Assembly (NCBI GenBank): GCA_016213015.1
Contig: JACRCE010000102.1
Span: 1-46,637, forward strand
Reading direction: 5' to 3'
DNA length: 46,637 nt
From: Deltaproteobacteria bacterium
GTDB taxonomy: Bacteria > Desulfobacterota > GWC2-55-46
In this document: piece after piece, positions 7,726 through 15,605 of the stretch
How positions within the stretch are numbered: position 1 is the first letter of the stretch
Layout: every line of letters starts with the position of its first letter
Program-made: the position numbers and the translations under genes
The notes under the pieces: generated by a model
Told to the model about the DNA's origin: nothing
Databases searched by the model: none
What the model saw: only the letters and a program-made list of their open reading frames with translations

Positions 7726-8169
7726 TTACTCGACGCCTGCCATTACGATCTCGCCTTGAGCGACTATTGCCTTGTCAACCTCGGCCTTTACCGCGAACTC
7801 GGCCAGCCCGGAAAAGCCGTGCGACAACTCCGCGGTAAGGTGCATGGTCTCGCCCGGTTGAACCGGCCTCTTGAACCTCATGTCCTTAACCCGTGCTATG
7901 TAGGCAACCCCCCCATTCCCCCCCTCGCTAAGGGGGGGAATGGGGGGGTTGCCTGCGTGGTTCATCACAAGGCCCGCAAGCTGGGCCAAAGCCTCTATAA
8001 TGAGCACGCCGGGCATTATCGGAGTCCCGGGAAAATGCCCCTGAAAGAACCCCTCGTTTACAGTGAGGTTCTTTATCGCGACGCCCTTGAACTCGTTCAT
8101 CTCAAGCACCCTGTCGATAAATCTGAAAGGGTAGGAGTGCGGCAGTCCTTTGAGCGGGTCATGCGTCAT
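7726..8169 (-). CDS. fabZ: FabZ-like 3-hydroxyacyl-ACP dehydratase with repeat-encoded insertion
   Basis: A 147-residue hotdog-fold dehydratase. LPHSYPFRFIDRVLE holds the catalytic His, and NEGFFQGHFPGTPIMPGV and EALAQ hold the second catalytic acid and the helix. It removes water from 3-hydroxyacyl-ACP to give trans-2-enoyl chains. The loop after EALAQLAGLVMNHA contains 17 residues translated entirely from a perfect inverted repeat (7903-7953). By my recollection of the E. coli and Bacillus proteins, this makes the loop about 7-8 residues longer than usual. The frame is kept and the rest of the family sequence resumes at YIARVKDMRFKRP, so the enzyme is probably active. Its ATG overlaps the ACP stop (ATGA). 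Confidence 0.9.
   Translation of the reverse strand: MTHDPLKGLPHSYPFRFIDRVLEMNEFKGVAIKNLTVNEGFFQGHFPGTPIMPGVLIIEALAQLAGLVMNHAGNPPIPPLSEGGNGGVAYIARVKDMRFKRPVQPGETMHLTAELSHGFSGLAEFAVKAEVDKAIVAQGEIVMAGVE
7903..7953. repeat. perfect 23-bp inverted repeat inside fabZ
   Basis: Left arm 7903-7925 and right arm 7931-7953 are exact reverse complements around a 5-nt loop. The arms are runs of seven C (or G) separated by A-T-T, flanked by GGCAA/TTGCC. The element is 51 bp, exactly 17 codons, so it inserts without breaking the frame. Related G/C-run palindromes occur at 23842-23872 and 24150-24187. Confidence 0.93.
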
Positions 8170-8429
8170 TGGCCTTGAGTCTTTGACGCGCCCACGAACT
8201 CCGCAATGGTGTTGACGGTAGCGAGCGCCTTCTCGGCAACGGACTTATCCCCGATGACTACGTTATACTCCTTTTGAAGCCCGACCACAAGCTCAAGCGC
8301 GTCAATGGAGTCCAGTCCAACGCCGCCTTCCCCGAAAAGCGGGGCGTCGTCTTTTATGGAGTCGGGCTCCATCTTGAGCTTTAATCTCCTTACAAGCATC
8401 TGCTTAATCTCTTTTTTCAGGTCAGCCAC
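8166..8429 (-). CDS. acyl carrier protein
   Basis: An 87-residue ACP. The phosphopantetheine-attachment motif GLDSIDALELV has its serine at residue 41, with the usual acidic helix II after it. The N-terminus is more basic (QMLVRRLKLKM) than that of a housekeeping fatty-acid ACP, and the GEGGVGLDS lead-in resembles ACPs of specialised type II systems such as aryl polyenes. It is the only ACP in the locus and would carry all intermediates of the neighbouring KS, KR and DH. It starts with GTG at 8429 behind an AGGTG ribosome site and overlaps the dehydratase gene by 4 bp. Confidence 0.9.
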   Translation of the reverse strand: MADLKKEIKQMLVRRLKLKMEPDSIKDDAPLFGEGGVGLDSIDALELVVGLQKEYNVVIGDKSVAEKALATVNTIAEFVGASKTQGQ

Positions 8430-8468
8430 TGCTTTGCACCTCGTTCGTGATTTTTAGGGCGTACCGGC

Positions 8469-8500
8469 AATGGGTTTCGTTGCGCTCAACCCATCCTACC
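8469..8500. repeat. REP-like palindrome between acp and fabG
   Basis: TGGGTTTCGTTGCGCTCAACCCA plus CATCCTACC forms a short imperfect palindrome (TGGGTT pairs with AACCCA). Sequences of this kind are scattered through many proteobacterial genomes as REP-like elements. It fills the 98-bp gap between two genes of the locus and may influence relative expression. Confidence 0.6.
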
Positions 8501-8527
8501 CCGGTTCATGATTTTTGATCGGCTTCC

Positions 8528-9268
8528 TCACGGTATGCCGCCGCTTACGGCCACTGTTTCTCCGGTTATGTAGCTTGCCTCGCTGGATGCCAGAAACCTG
8601 ACTATCCCGGCCACCTCGTCGGCCCTGCCGAGCCTCTTTAACGGTATCATGTCAAGGAATCTTTGCCTGACGTTTTCCGGTATCTCACAGGCCATGTCCG
8701 TGTCAATGAGTCCCGGGGCCACCGCGTTGACGCGGATGTTGAACTGCGCCAGCTCCTTTGCCAGCGCGCGGGTAAAGGCAATGACGCCGCCCTTTGAGGC
8801 CGAATAGTCGGTCTGCCCGGCAAGGCCGGTAATGCCGCTCATTGACGATATGTTGACGATAGCGCCGCTTCTCTGGGAGATCATCTGCCTCACGGCGGCC
8901 TTGGAGCAGTTGAATACGCCCTTGAGATTGGCGGCAATGACCGCGTCCAAGTCCGCCTCGTCCATGAGCATCAAAAGTCCGCCGCGCAAAACCCCGGCGT
9001 TGTTGACGAGCACGTCAAGCCTGCCGAAGCGGCCGACAACCTCGCCAATCATCGTTGACGCCTCGGTTGAATCCGCGACGTCGGCCCTCACGGCAAAGGC
9101 GGTCCCGCCTTGTGCCTCGATGCTTGCGACCACCTCTGTAGCCCTATCCTTGCTCAACAGGTAGTTGATTACGCAGGCGTAGCCGTCCTTCGCAAAACGC
9201 AGGGCGCAAGCCGCGCCGATGCCGCGGCTTGCGCCGGTAATGAGGACAACCCTTTGAGTAACGCTCAT
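8528..9268 (-). CDS. fabG: FabG-like 3-oxoacyl-ACP reductase
   Basis: About 246 residues, a classical short-chain dehydrogenase. It shows the NADPH motif TGASRGIG, NNAG after beta-4, the catalytic serine in NISSM, YSASKGG (catalytic Tyr and Lys) and an AEV/IVRFLAS...ITGETVAVSGG tail typical of FabG. It reduces 3-oxoacyl-ACP to 3-hydroxyacyl-ACP for the adjacent dehydratase. The ATG at 9268 lacks a ribosome site and lies only a few bases after the predicted transcription start, so the message may be nearly leaderless. It is first in the downstream half of the locus. Confidence 0.92.
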   Translation of the reverse strand: MSVTQRVVLITGASRGIGAACALRFAKDGYACVINYLLSKDRATEVVASIEAQGGTAFAVRADVADSTEASTMIGEVVGRFGRLDVLVNNAGVLRGGLLMLMDEADLDAVIAANLKGVFNCSKAAVRQMISQRSGAIVNISSMSGITGLAGQTDYSASKGGVIAFTRALAKELAQFNIRVNAVAPGLIDTDMACEIPENVRQRFLDMIPLKRLGRADEVAGIVRFLASSEASYITGETVAVSGGIP

Positions 9269-9277
9269 AGCCAAAGA

Positions 9278-9306
9278 TTAGTATCATAAAGTGCGTAAAA
9301 AAGCAA
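9278..9306 (-). promoter_or_regulatory. probable promoter for the fabG-acp-fabZ half operon
   Basis: On the minus strand TTGCTT (9306-9301), a 17-bp spacer and TACTAA (9283-9278) precede the ATG at 9268 by about 10 bp. The predicted start site nearly touches the ATG, leaving no room for a ribosome site. Confidence 0.5.
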
Positions 9307-9490
9307 CCTGCCTTTCTTGAAAGACCGGCTTCAAAATGAACAATTCCTTGCCTGAGCTAACCGCGCCTTTGCGGTTAGCCGGCGGCAGGCCCCCCGATAG
9401 AGACATTCGGGGGCAGGCTCCGAACTTTAATCGGGAATAAACACCAAGGCTGACGAAAATCAATGTTGCCCGCGCGTCGGCTAAATGTGC
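9307..9490. other. intergenic region with two hairpins
   Basis: No gene. It holds a perfect 9-bp stem (GCTAACCGC at 9356-9364, GCGGTTAGC at 9371-9379) and next to it a second stem (CCCCCGA ... TCGGGGG, about 9390-9413). The two hairpins back onto the higBA promoter and could be terminators or remains of the event that put higBA here. Confidence 0.5.
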
Positions 9491-9519
9491 TTGACGCATA
9501 TGACATTAGGCGTTACAAT
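9491..9519 (+). promoter_or_regulatory. strong promoter of higBA, leaderless type
   Basis: TTGACG (9491-9496), a 17-bp spacer and TACAAT (9514-9519) are close to the sigma70 consensus. The ATG of higB is at 9527, where the transcription start is expected, and no ribosome site lies before it, so a leaderless transcript is predicted. Confidence 0.7.
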
Positions 9520-9526
9520 GTAATAA

Positions 9527-9808
9527 ATGATCAAATCTTTTTCCGACAAGGAAACCGCCGGATTGTATCTTACGGGCTCAAGCAGAAAATTTTCCGCGGC
9601 CGTTTCCAAAATAGGTGTCAGAAAACTGGATTATCTGAACGCGGCTTCCGCGCTCGAAGATTTAAGAGTTCCGCCCGGCAACAGACTGGAACGCTTAAAG
9701 GGGGAATATTCAGGAAAATACAGCATAAGAATAAATGATCAATACAGGGTAGTATTCAGATTTATTGATCACGACGCCTATGACGTTGAAATAACCGATT
9801 ACCACTAA
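9527..9808 (+). CDS. higB: HigB-type toxin (RelE-fold mRNA interferase)
   Basis: A 93-residue HigB/RelE-fold protein. It has the family pattern LEDLRVPPGNRLERLKG, then GKYSIRINDQYRVVFRF and DVEITDYH at the C-terminus, the positions of the conserved basic/aromatic RNA-cutting residues. HigB cuts mRNA on the ribosome when the antitoxin is lost. The toxin gene comes first, as usual for hig loci, 15 bp before higA. The pair sits on the plus strand between two halves of a minus-strand biosynthetic locus, which marks it as an insertion. Confidence 0.9.
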   Translation: MIKSFSDKETAGLYLTGSSRKFSAAVSKIGVRKLDYLNAASALEDLRVPPGNRLERLKGEYSGKYSIRINDQYRVVFRFIDHDAYDVEITDYH

Positions 9809-9823
9809 AAAGAGGCCTAAACC

Positions 9824-10138
9824 ATGCATAATCTCAAACGAGCGCCGACGCATCCGGGGGAAATATTGAAGAAGGATTTTCTGGAAACGCTAGGGCTGAC
9901 TCAAACCGGACTGGCAAAAGGACTTTACACGACGTTCCGGACTATAAATGAGATTATCAACGAGAAACGGAATATCAGCCCGGAAATGGCGATAAAACTT
10001 TCGCGGTACTTCGGGACATCCGCCGAGGTTTGGCTGAATCTTCAAAACCAGTATGATTTATACAGGATACGCGCCAGAAAACCAGGAATCATCGAACGCA
10101 TCAAACCATGCGGCAACCCGCACGGAAAGGCGGCGTGA
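9824..10138 (+). CDS. higA: HigA-type antitoxin (XRE family)
   Basis: A 104-residue XRE-fold DNA-binding antitoxin. It has the HigA signature APTHPGEILKKDFLE, a helix-turn-helix through LTQTGLAKGLYTTFRTINEI, then ISPEMAIKLSRYFGTSAEVWLNLQNQYDL. It neutralises HigB by binding and represses the shared promoter. It ends 16 bp from the 3' end of the convergent barrel-protein gene. No clear operator dyad was seen. Confidence 0.92.
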   Translation: MHNLKRAPTHPGEILKKDFLETLGLTQTGLAKGLYTTFRTINEIINEKRNISPEMAIKLSRYFGTSAEVWLNLQNQYDLYRIRARKPGIIERIKPCGNPHGKAA

Positions 10139-10153
10139 TTATTTTTCAGCCTC

Positions 10154-13114
10154 TTACAGATTTGAATGAATTGTGAAATATATCTGCGTGGCGCCGTTCT
10201 CTGTAAGCCCCTTTGCGACGCCAAGCGCCGGGGTTATCTCGATGAGATACCCTAATTTCAAGTCAAGCCTCAGCTCTGCGCCCACGCCTACTTTAAGCCT
10301 TCCGGTTGAAAATCCGGTACTATCGTCCCAGACCTCGCCGCCGTCGGTAAAGAGCGCGCCGTGGAGACTATCCATGAAAAACGGCTTGGTGTTGACGCCG
10401 CGAAACATGTACCAGAACGGAGCGCGCCACTCAAGCGTGGCCGTGCCCGCGTACTTGCCGGCAGACGACCTCGCCTTATACCCTCTCAGCGGAAAGTCGG
10501 CCAGAGAGTCTGTTCCGCCGAGTTGAAATGCCTGCTGGGCAATAACGTCACCTGACGACGCGCCGCCCTTTATGTTCAGATAAAGCACGGAGCGCCTTAA
10601 GCGGCCTGCAAACGGCACAAGGTAATATTCCGAAAGCGACGCTATAAACTCCTTTGAATGAACGTCGCTCCCAAGCCGCCTTGAATAATACCGGTAGATA
10701 AGCTCCGCGTCCGTGCCCTCCTCATGGCTTATGGAGTAAGGATACTTGAGGCTTGTTGAAAAACCAAGACCCGCGAAGACGTAGTCGCGCCTGCCCTCGA
10801 ACACTTGAAGACCGTTGAAACGCCCGTTGACAAGTTCGCTCGCGGCGTTTTGCCTCTGCATGTGCCAACCCGCGATAAGGCGATAGTAAGACTCAACCCG
10901 GTTTATGGGCACGGATGCGCCGATGACGAAGCCGCGCCGTTTTTCATAGTAGTCGCCCCTTTCAAGCATGTCCGAGTAGAGCGCCGGCCTTATGTAACTG
11001 CGCGCAAAGAGCGAGGGATACAGATAATCGTTTCTGTAGTACATGTCGTAATATGTCTCGGCGCTGGACAGACCTCTGGCAAGCTCAAGGGAGTATGTAT
11101 TGTAACCGAGCACGTCCTGCCCGACGGTGAACGCGCCAAGCACCGCGCCATGCGCGTCCCCTGAAAGCGTCGGCAGCCAGAAACGCGGGGCAATGGTGTC
11201 AAGCGCCGAATAAGGCCGCGCCATCGTCTCATCGCCTTTACGTTCAAGGGGAGGTTCGTTTGATTCCGTCCGCTTGTTATCGGACTGTGCGCCCCATTTC
11301 GGATACGGTCTGATATGCGGCGCGTCAACCGACGCCTTTGCGTTGAAAGGCGCGACCGCGATCCTCCAGCCGCGAGAGGTATAGTTTGAAAATATCATCT
11401 GGTTCCCGTCAGGGGTTATATCCGGCTGGAGCGCGCCTCCGGTCAGGTGGGTCGTCCGGCGCGACACGCCATCCTCCATTGAATACGAGAAGATATTGAA
11501 AACCCCGTTCTCGTCGGAGATGTAGACGACATATCTCCCGTCACGCGACCACGCCGGGTACGCGATGTCGTGCCCTCCCTTGACAAGCGTCTTTGTCGAA
11601 CGGTCTTTGATAGAATACAGGTTCAGCCCGCTCGTCCCCTCATTGTCCGTAACCGCATAGACTATCGCCGAGCCGTCAGGGGACCACCTCGGCCCGGACA
11701 CGCGCTGGAGTTTGAAGTCCGTAAGGGTTTCAAGTATCGGCTCTTGCCCGTCAAAACGCAAAAGCGCGAAGTTCCTGTTTCCCCTGTTGCTTACGATTAC
11801 CGCAAAGGTCTTCCCGTCAGGCGATACGTCAGGCTCGGATACCCTCAGGCCCGTGGTAAGCCTTTTTGAACGCCCGTTGCTTGCGTCGCATGAGTACAGG
11901 TCTGAATAGAGGTTGAAGCCGTTTACTACGACTGCCTGGCTGAAATAGAGCCTGTCGCCCTCAGGCGACCACGAAATGGCGTGGTCTGAATAGACCCTTC
12001 TACAAACCTCTCTTGCATTGGTGCCGTCTTTATTCGCCACGAAGATCGCCTCATGCTCGTGCGGGTCCCTGCGGTTGTATGCAATTCGGCCTCCGTCCGG
12101 GGAAAGGCGCGGATTCGTAAGAAGCTCTCCCTTGATGGAAAGCGCGGTAAACGGCGTCAGCGGCGTTTGTTTGAGTATCTCTATCTCATCTCGCTCGTCC
12201 CGTTTGAGTTCAGCGATCATCTCCTTATAAAGCGTTACGTAGTTTTTGCCCTTGAAGAGCCTCTCCGGCGCGCCGTTCAGGAAATACGGAAAGCGTCCGG
12301 CGTGCGTCATATTCAAATCTCCGAGGGCCGGATTGCCGTACTTGTCCGCGATATATTTCTGGAGCCTCATGCCGAAGATATACGGGTTATGTCCGTCGGG
12401 CCAGTATGGAACGCCGCCGGTCACTTGGGCGATCGTCGGGATATTGTCCTCGGCAACGGCGGAGCGGAGGATCATGCCGTAGTATGTGCTCCGGCCCCTG
12501 CCGGCCTTCCCGTACTCGGTTTCAGCCCACGTTGCAACGCCTTCGAGCCACCAGCGCGGGAGAAAGACGTTGGGCGGCGCGGTTGCGATAAAGGTTATGA
12601 GCGAGAGAATATCCATGCCCGGAAGCGTCTTGCCGAATATCAGGCGCGTTACGCGGGATACCCCCCTGGCCGGATCCATCGTAAGTATATGCGTATACTC
12701 ATGGGTTATGATGGTCTCAAGCCAGTCGTCGTACTCGCCTATGGTTGTGTCGAGGCTGGGCGCTATAACCTGCGCGTATATGACGTTATAAGGCAGGACG
12801 CTTGCATAGCCGTTGGCAAAGTCCGAGTCGTCTATAAGTACGATCTGAGTCTTTCCGGCCGGAGTCCACTTGAACTGAGGGGCAAGCCGCTCGTGCGCCC
12901 TCTCGGCTATGACAGCGGCCTTTTCGGCGGCATCTTCAAGTCCGTTATGGAAGTGTATGGAAAAGTGTTCGGTTTCTATCGTGGAGAATCTGAAGGAGGT
13001 GTCAATGACCGCGGACTCGCCCGCGTCCGGCGCAAGGAGCGCGAGGAATAGACACAAGACGGAGACGACAAAGGCAAGGCGCTTTTTCGTCTCACCCGTG
13101 GACGGCATCTTCAT
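10154..13114 (-). CDS. large envelope protein: MA-type metallopeptidase, PD40/TolB-like propeller and C-terminal beta barrel
   Basis: About 986 residues, from the ATG that overlaps the stop of the upstream radical SAM gene (ATGA). The N-terminus is a signal peptide (hydrophobic 12-29). Residues about 40-210 form a gluzincin-like domain with HEYTH (H138, E139, H142) and a downstream glutamate in WWLEGVATWAE (E191). Next come repeated PD40/TolB propeller motifs (NPRLSPDGGRIAY, ISWSPEGDRLYF, EPDVSPDGKTFAV, GPRWSPDGSAIVY, YPAWSRDGRYVVY, QPDITPDGNQMIF). The last 330 residues are Tyr/Gly-rich with alternating strands (FQLGGTDSLADFPLRGY), like an Omp85/BamA surface-antigen barrel. It is likely an outer-membrane protein exposing a protease and propeller to the periplasm. 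Its link to the lipid locus is by operon only. Confidence 0.85.
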   Translation of the reverse strand: MKMPSTGETKKRLAFVVSVLCLFLALLAPDAGESAVIDTSFRFSTIETEHFSIHFHNGLEDAAEKAAVIAERAHERLAPQFKWTPAGKTQIVLIDDSDFANGYASVLPYNVIYAQVIAPSLDTTIGEYDDWLETIITHEYTHILTMDPARGVSRVTRLIFGKTLPGMDILSLITFIATAPPNVFLPRWWLEGVATWAETEYGKAGRGRSTYYGMILRSAVAEDNIPTIAQVTGGVPYWPDGHNPYIFGMRLQKYIADKYGNPALGDLNMTHAGRFPYFLNGAPERLFKGKNYVTLYKEMIAELKRDERDEIEILKQTPLTPFTALSIKGELLTNPRLSPDGGRIAYNRRDPHEHEAIFVANKDGTNAREVCRRVYSDHAISWSPEGDRLYFSQAVVVNGFNLYSDLYSCDASNGRSKRLTTGLRVSEPDVSPDGKTFAVIVSNRGNRNFALLRFDGQEPILETLTDFKLQRVSGPRWSPDGSAIVYAVTDNEGTSGLNLYSIKDRSTKTLVKGGHDIAYPAWSRDGRYVVYISDENGVFNIFSYSMEDGVSRRTTHLTGGALQPDITPDGNQMIFSNYTSRGWRIAVAPFNAKASVDAPHIRPYPKWGAQSDNKRTESNEPPLERKGDETMARPYSALDTIAPRFWLPTLSGDAHGAVLGAFTVGQDVLGYNTYSLELARGLSSAETYYDMYYRNDYLYPSLFARSYIRPALYSDMLERGDYYEKRRGFVIGASVPINRVESYYRLIAGWHMQRQNAASELVNGRFNGLQVFEGRRDYVFAGLGFSTSLKYPYSISHEEGTDAELIYRYYSRRLGSDVHSKEFIASLSEYYLVPFAGRLRRSVLYLNIKGGASSGDVIAQQAFQLGGTDSLADFPLRGYKARSSAGKYAGTATLEWRAPFWYMFRGVNTKPFFMDSLHGALFTDGGEVWDDSTGFSTGRLKVGVGAELRLDLKLGYLIEITPALGVAKGLTENGATQIYFTIHSNL

Positions 13115-14499
13115 CCAACCCTCCCTTGCTTTGACGGCTGGCCAAGCAAGTCCCACAAAGGCCCCCTGTAGCCGGTCCTTCTCAGAAAGGCCATCCCCTC
13201 CTCGGAGCTCCTTATGTCAAGGGCCGGCACGACCCAGTTCGGCCTTTCAGAGGCATGTCGTTCTATCATCGTCAAGAGCTTGTCCTCTCCGATGAGAGGC
13301 GAGATATAAAAGCGCGAATCAAGGAGCGACTCCCCTTTTCGTATCATGCCTTGCTCGATGCTTATCTTTTCCAAAACGGTGTTAGGGTATATCCTTACGC
13401 CGGCCATGACTATGACGGCGCGAGGGACGAGCGCGTCCATGAAGTCGAACGCCTCTTTAAGGGTTTCCTCGGTCTCGCCCGGGCCGCCGAGGATAAGGTA
13501 ATGCGCGGCCTGAACCCCTTCTTCGGACGAGATGCGGGAGACGGCCATGACGTCCTCCTTTGTAAACGACTTGCCCATGTTCTTCAGCATGACCTCGCTT
13601 GCCGCGTCCGTGCCGAACTCGATAGCCTTGCATCCGGCCTCCTTCATAAGGCCAAGGAGTTCTCTTGTCATGCCATAAGGCGTGGCAAAGCACGTCCAGT
13701 CGAGCTCCAATCCCCTGTTGATAATCTCCTTGCAGATGCCGATGGCCTGTTTGGCCGGATGGTTGAATATGTCGTCAACGAAAAAGACGTAATCGAGCTT
13801 CCATTTATCCAGCATGGCCTCAAGCTCGTCAACCACGTCCGTGCTCTTCCGGCATCGTATCTTGTTGCCGTCAAGGTACGGATATGTGCAGTATACGCAG
13901 GTGAATGGACAGCCCCTCTTTGTCTGCACGTTGGCCATGCCGCCGAGCAGGAAGTAGCGCTGGTTGTCGAGGAGTTCCCTTGCCGGGGACGAAAACGCCT
14001 CTTCCGTTCGTATGGGGTTCTGGTGAAAGACGCCGCCTTTGAAGTACGCGAGGTTCGGGATGCCGCTTATGTCGGCGCCCTTGGATAGATGCGCGGCAAA
14101 ACCTCTCATGGCCGCCTCGCCCTCGCCGGTTATTCCGTAGTCGAGTTTAAGGCGTCTTAACAAACCCTCTGGAAAAAGGGAAAAACCGCTGCCGCCCACG
14201 ACCACGGGTATGCCGGTTTTTCTTAAAAGAACGGCAAGCGAGGCGATGTACGGCAGGTATGAGGTGCTCTTGGGATATGTAAGGTTGTCTACGTTTCTTA
14301 TTGAAAGGCCGATGAGCCCCGGCGAGGTCTTTGCTATGGCCGTGTTTATCGCCTCGTCAGGCGCGTCTGTAAAGCACAGATCAAGTATCTCTACCGAATG
14401 GCCGTCAGCAAGCAGAGCCTTGGCCACGTAAGAAGCGCCGATGGGGCCTACAGGATACGGGCTTTTTTCCCTGTTGGCCGATATTAGAAGTATGTTCAT
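13111..14499 (-). CDS. B12-binding-type radical SAM protein (locus copy 1)
   Basis: About 462 residues from MNILLISANREKSPYPVGP. An in-frame upstream extension into the preceding gene is rejected because this start fits the family's first beta strand. The N-terminal about 140 residues form a Rossmann domain of the cobalamin-binding type (VVVGGSGFSLFPE, DYGITGEGE). The radical SAM motif CPFTCVYC follows (C197, C201, C204), with a YILGGPGETEETL stretch. Family members perform methylations, ring formations or rearrangements on unreactive carbons, including in hopanoid and bacteriochlorophyll pathways. The substrate is unknown; the operon suggests an acyl chain or ACP-bound intermediate. Confidence 0.88.
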   Translation of the reverse strand: MNILLISANREKSPYPVGPIGASYVAKALLADGHSVEILDLCFTDAPDEAINTAIAKTSPGLIGLSIRNVDNLTYPKSTSYLPYIASLAVLLRKTGIPVVVGGSGFSLFPEGLLRRLKLDYGITGEGEAAMRGFAAHLSKGADISGIPNLAYFKGGVFHQNPIRTEEAFSSPARELLDNQRYFLLGGMANVQTKRGCPFTCVYCTYPYLDGNKIRCRKSTDVVDELEAMLDKWKLDYVFFVDDIFNHPAKQAIGICKEIINRGLELDWTCFATPYGMTRELLGLMKEAGCKAIEFGTDAASEVMLKNMGKSFTKEDVMAVSRISSEEGVQAAHYLILGGPGETEETLKEAFDFMDALVPRAVIVMAGVRIYPNTVLEKISIEQGMIRKGESLLDSRFYISPLIGEDKLLTMIERHASERPNWVVPALDIRSSEEGMAFLRRTGYRGPLWDLLGQPSKQGRVG

Positions 14500-14522
14500 C
14501 CATTGTCCGCCGACAACCGTCT

Positions 14523-15605
14523 TTACCGCCCGCTTGCAACCTTCTTTGCCTTTGCCTGCAACGACTGCTTCCGTATCCAGCAGGCCGGGTCGGACGCCAG
14601 ATAATTTCCGGTCTGCTGATAGGCGTTGCCCCTGCAACCGTAACAGTCGGACGCAAACTCGCAGCTCCGGCACTCGCCTTCGATGGTGGAGTAGATGTTT
14701 CTCAGATTCTGTATGACCGGACTTTTCCGCAGTATGTCGGCAAGCGAATCCTTCCTCAGGTCTCCTACGCTCATGTCAATGCCCGTGCACGGCTGGATAT
14801 GGCCCTGAGAGTTCACAAGACACGAGTACAGATGACGCTTACAGGTGAACGAGGCGATGGTGGGGCGCGGAGACCACTGGTGGGCGAACCGTTTTTCGTC
14901 AATTGCCTGCAGCCTGTCGAACACCTTGTTGAGTTCATCGTTCGACACAGCAAGGTCGCCAAACTCCTTGGCGCGCCCCTGATTGGTTATTATCTCGAAG
15001 TACGGGATGATGCCGCGCTCCCTTGCCCATATCCACAGATCAGGTATCTCTTTTATGTTCTGAGCGCAGATAACGGTCTGGATGCCGAGCTGGGCAGAGC
15101 CGGACGGGTACCCGGCCTCCATTAGGAGATTTAGACCCGCCTGTATCTTGGCGTGGCTGTTCTTGACGCCCGCAAGGTAGTCCTGGACCGCCGGTATGTC
15201 GCTGTTGCGCTTTACCACGACCGTTACGCCGCGCTCGAACAGGAACCGGGCAAGGTCTTGGGTCATCAGCATCCCGTTGGTAAAGACGCTTTGCTCGAGC
15301 TTGGCCGAGCGTATGAACTCCACTATATCCCTTAAGCCGTCGAAGATGAGCGGCTCGCCGCCGCCCAAAAGTATTATCCGCCTTGCCCCAAGCGCCTTTG
15401 CCTGAAGGACTATCCCCTTCATCTCGTCGAGGGTCAGCTCGTTTTCAAGCGCCTCTCCGGCGCTGGCGTAGCAGTAGACGCATCTCAGGTTGCATCTCTT
15501 GCTGAACTCGAGCTCAAGGGTCAGAAGCCCGCCGCGCCTTAAAGAGGCGGCTATCTCCTCGTCCGTGAAGTCCAGCCCGTGTATGGCCTCATAATTTAAC
15601 GTCAT
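14523..15605 (-). CDS. radical SAM protein with SPASM domain
   Basis: A 360-residue radical SAM enzyme. The cluster motif CNLRCVYC gives C38, C42 and C45, and LLGGGEPL supplies the SAM-binding glycines. The C-terminal third has the Cys-rich SPASM/twitch pattern (LVNSQGHIQPCTG, VGDLRKDSL, then CRSCEFASDCYGCRGNAY and a final CW), which holds extra 4Fe-4S clusters. SPASM proteins often modify peptides, but also sugars and small molecules. No precursor peptide gene was seen near it, so a lipid or starter-unit substrate is more likely here. It overlaps the adenylating enzyme gene by 17 bp and has an AGGCAAAAGG ribosome region. Confidence 0.88.
   Translation of the reverse strand: MTLNYEAIHGLDFTDEEIAASLRRGGLLTLELEFSKRCNLRCVYCYASAGEALENELTLDEMKGIVLQAKALGARRIILLGGGEPLIFDGLRDIVEFIRSAKLEQSVFTNGMLMTQDLARFLFERGVTVVVKRNSDIPAVQDYLAGVKNSHAKIQAGLNLLMEAGYPSGSAQLGIQTVICAQNIKEIPDLWIWARERGIIPYFEIITNQGRAKEFGDLAVSNDELNKVFDRLQAIDEKRFAHQWSPRPTIASFTCKRHLYSCLVNSQGHIQPCTGIDMSVGDLRKDSLADILRKSPVIQNLRNIYSTIEGECRSCEFASDCYGCRGNAYQQTGNYLASDPACWIRKQSLQAKAKKVASGR

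Noticed and set aside
12053-13051. Plus-strand open frame of about 330 codons opposite the large barrel protein gene
   Set aside because: Antisense shadow; Arg/Val/Gly-rich, no domain, and the minus-strand protein has clear motifs throughout.
14500-14673. N-terminal extension of the radical SAM protein into the SPASM gene
   Set aside because: The first 58 residues of the extended frame are a shadow of the SPASM gene's 3' end; the family fold starts at MNILLISANR, 23 bp after the previous stop.
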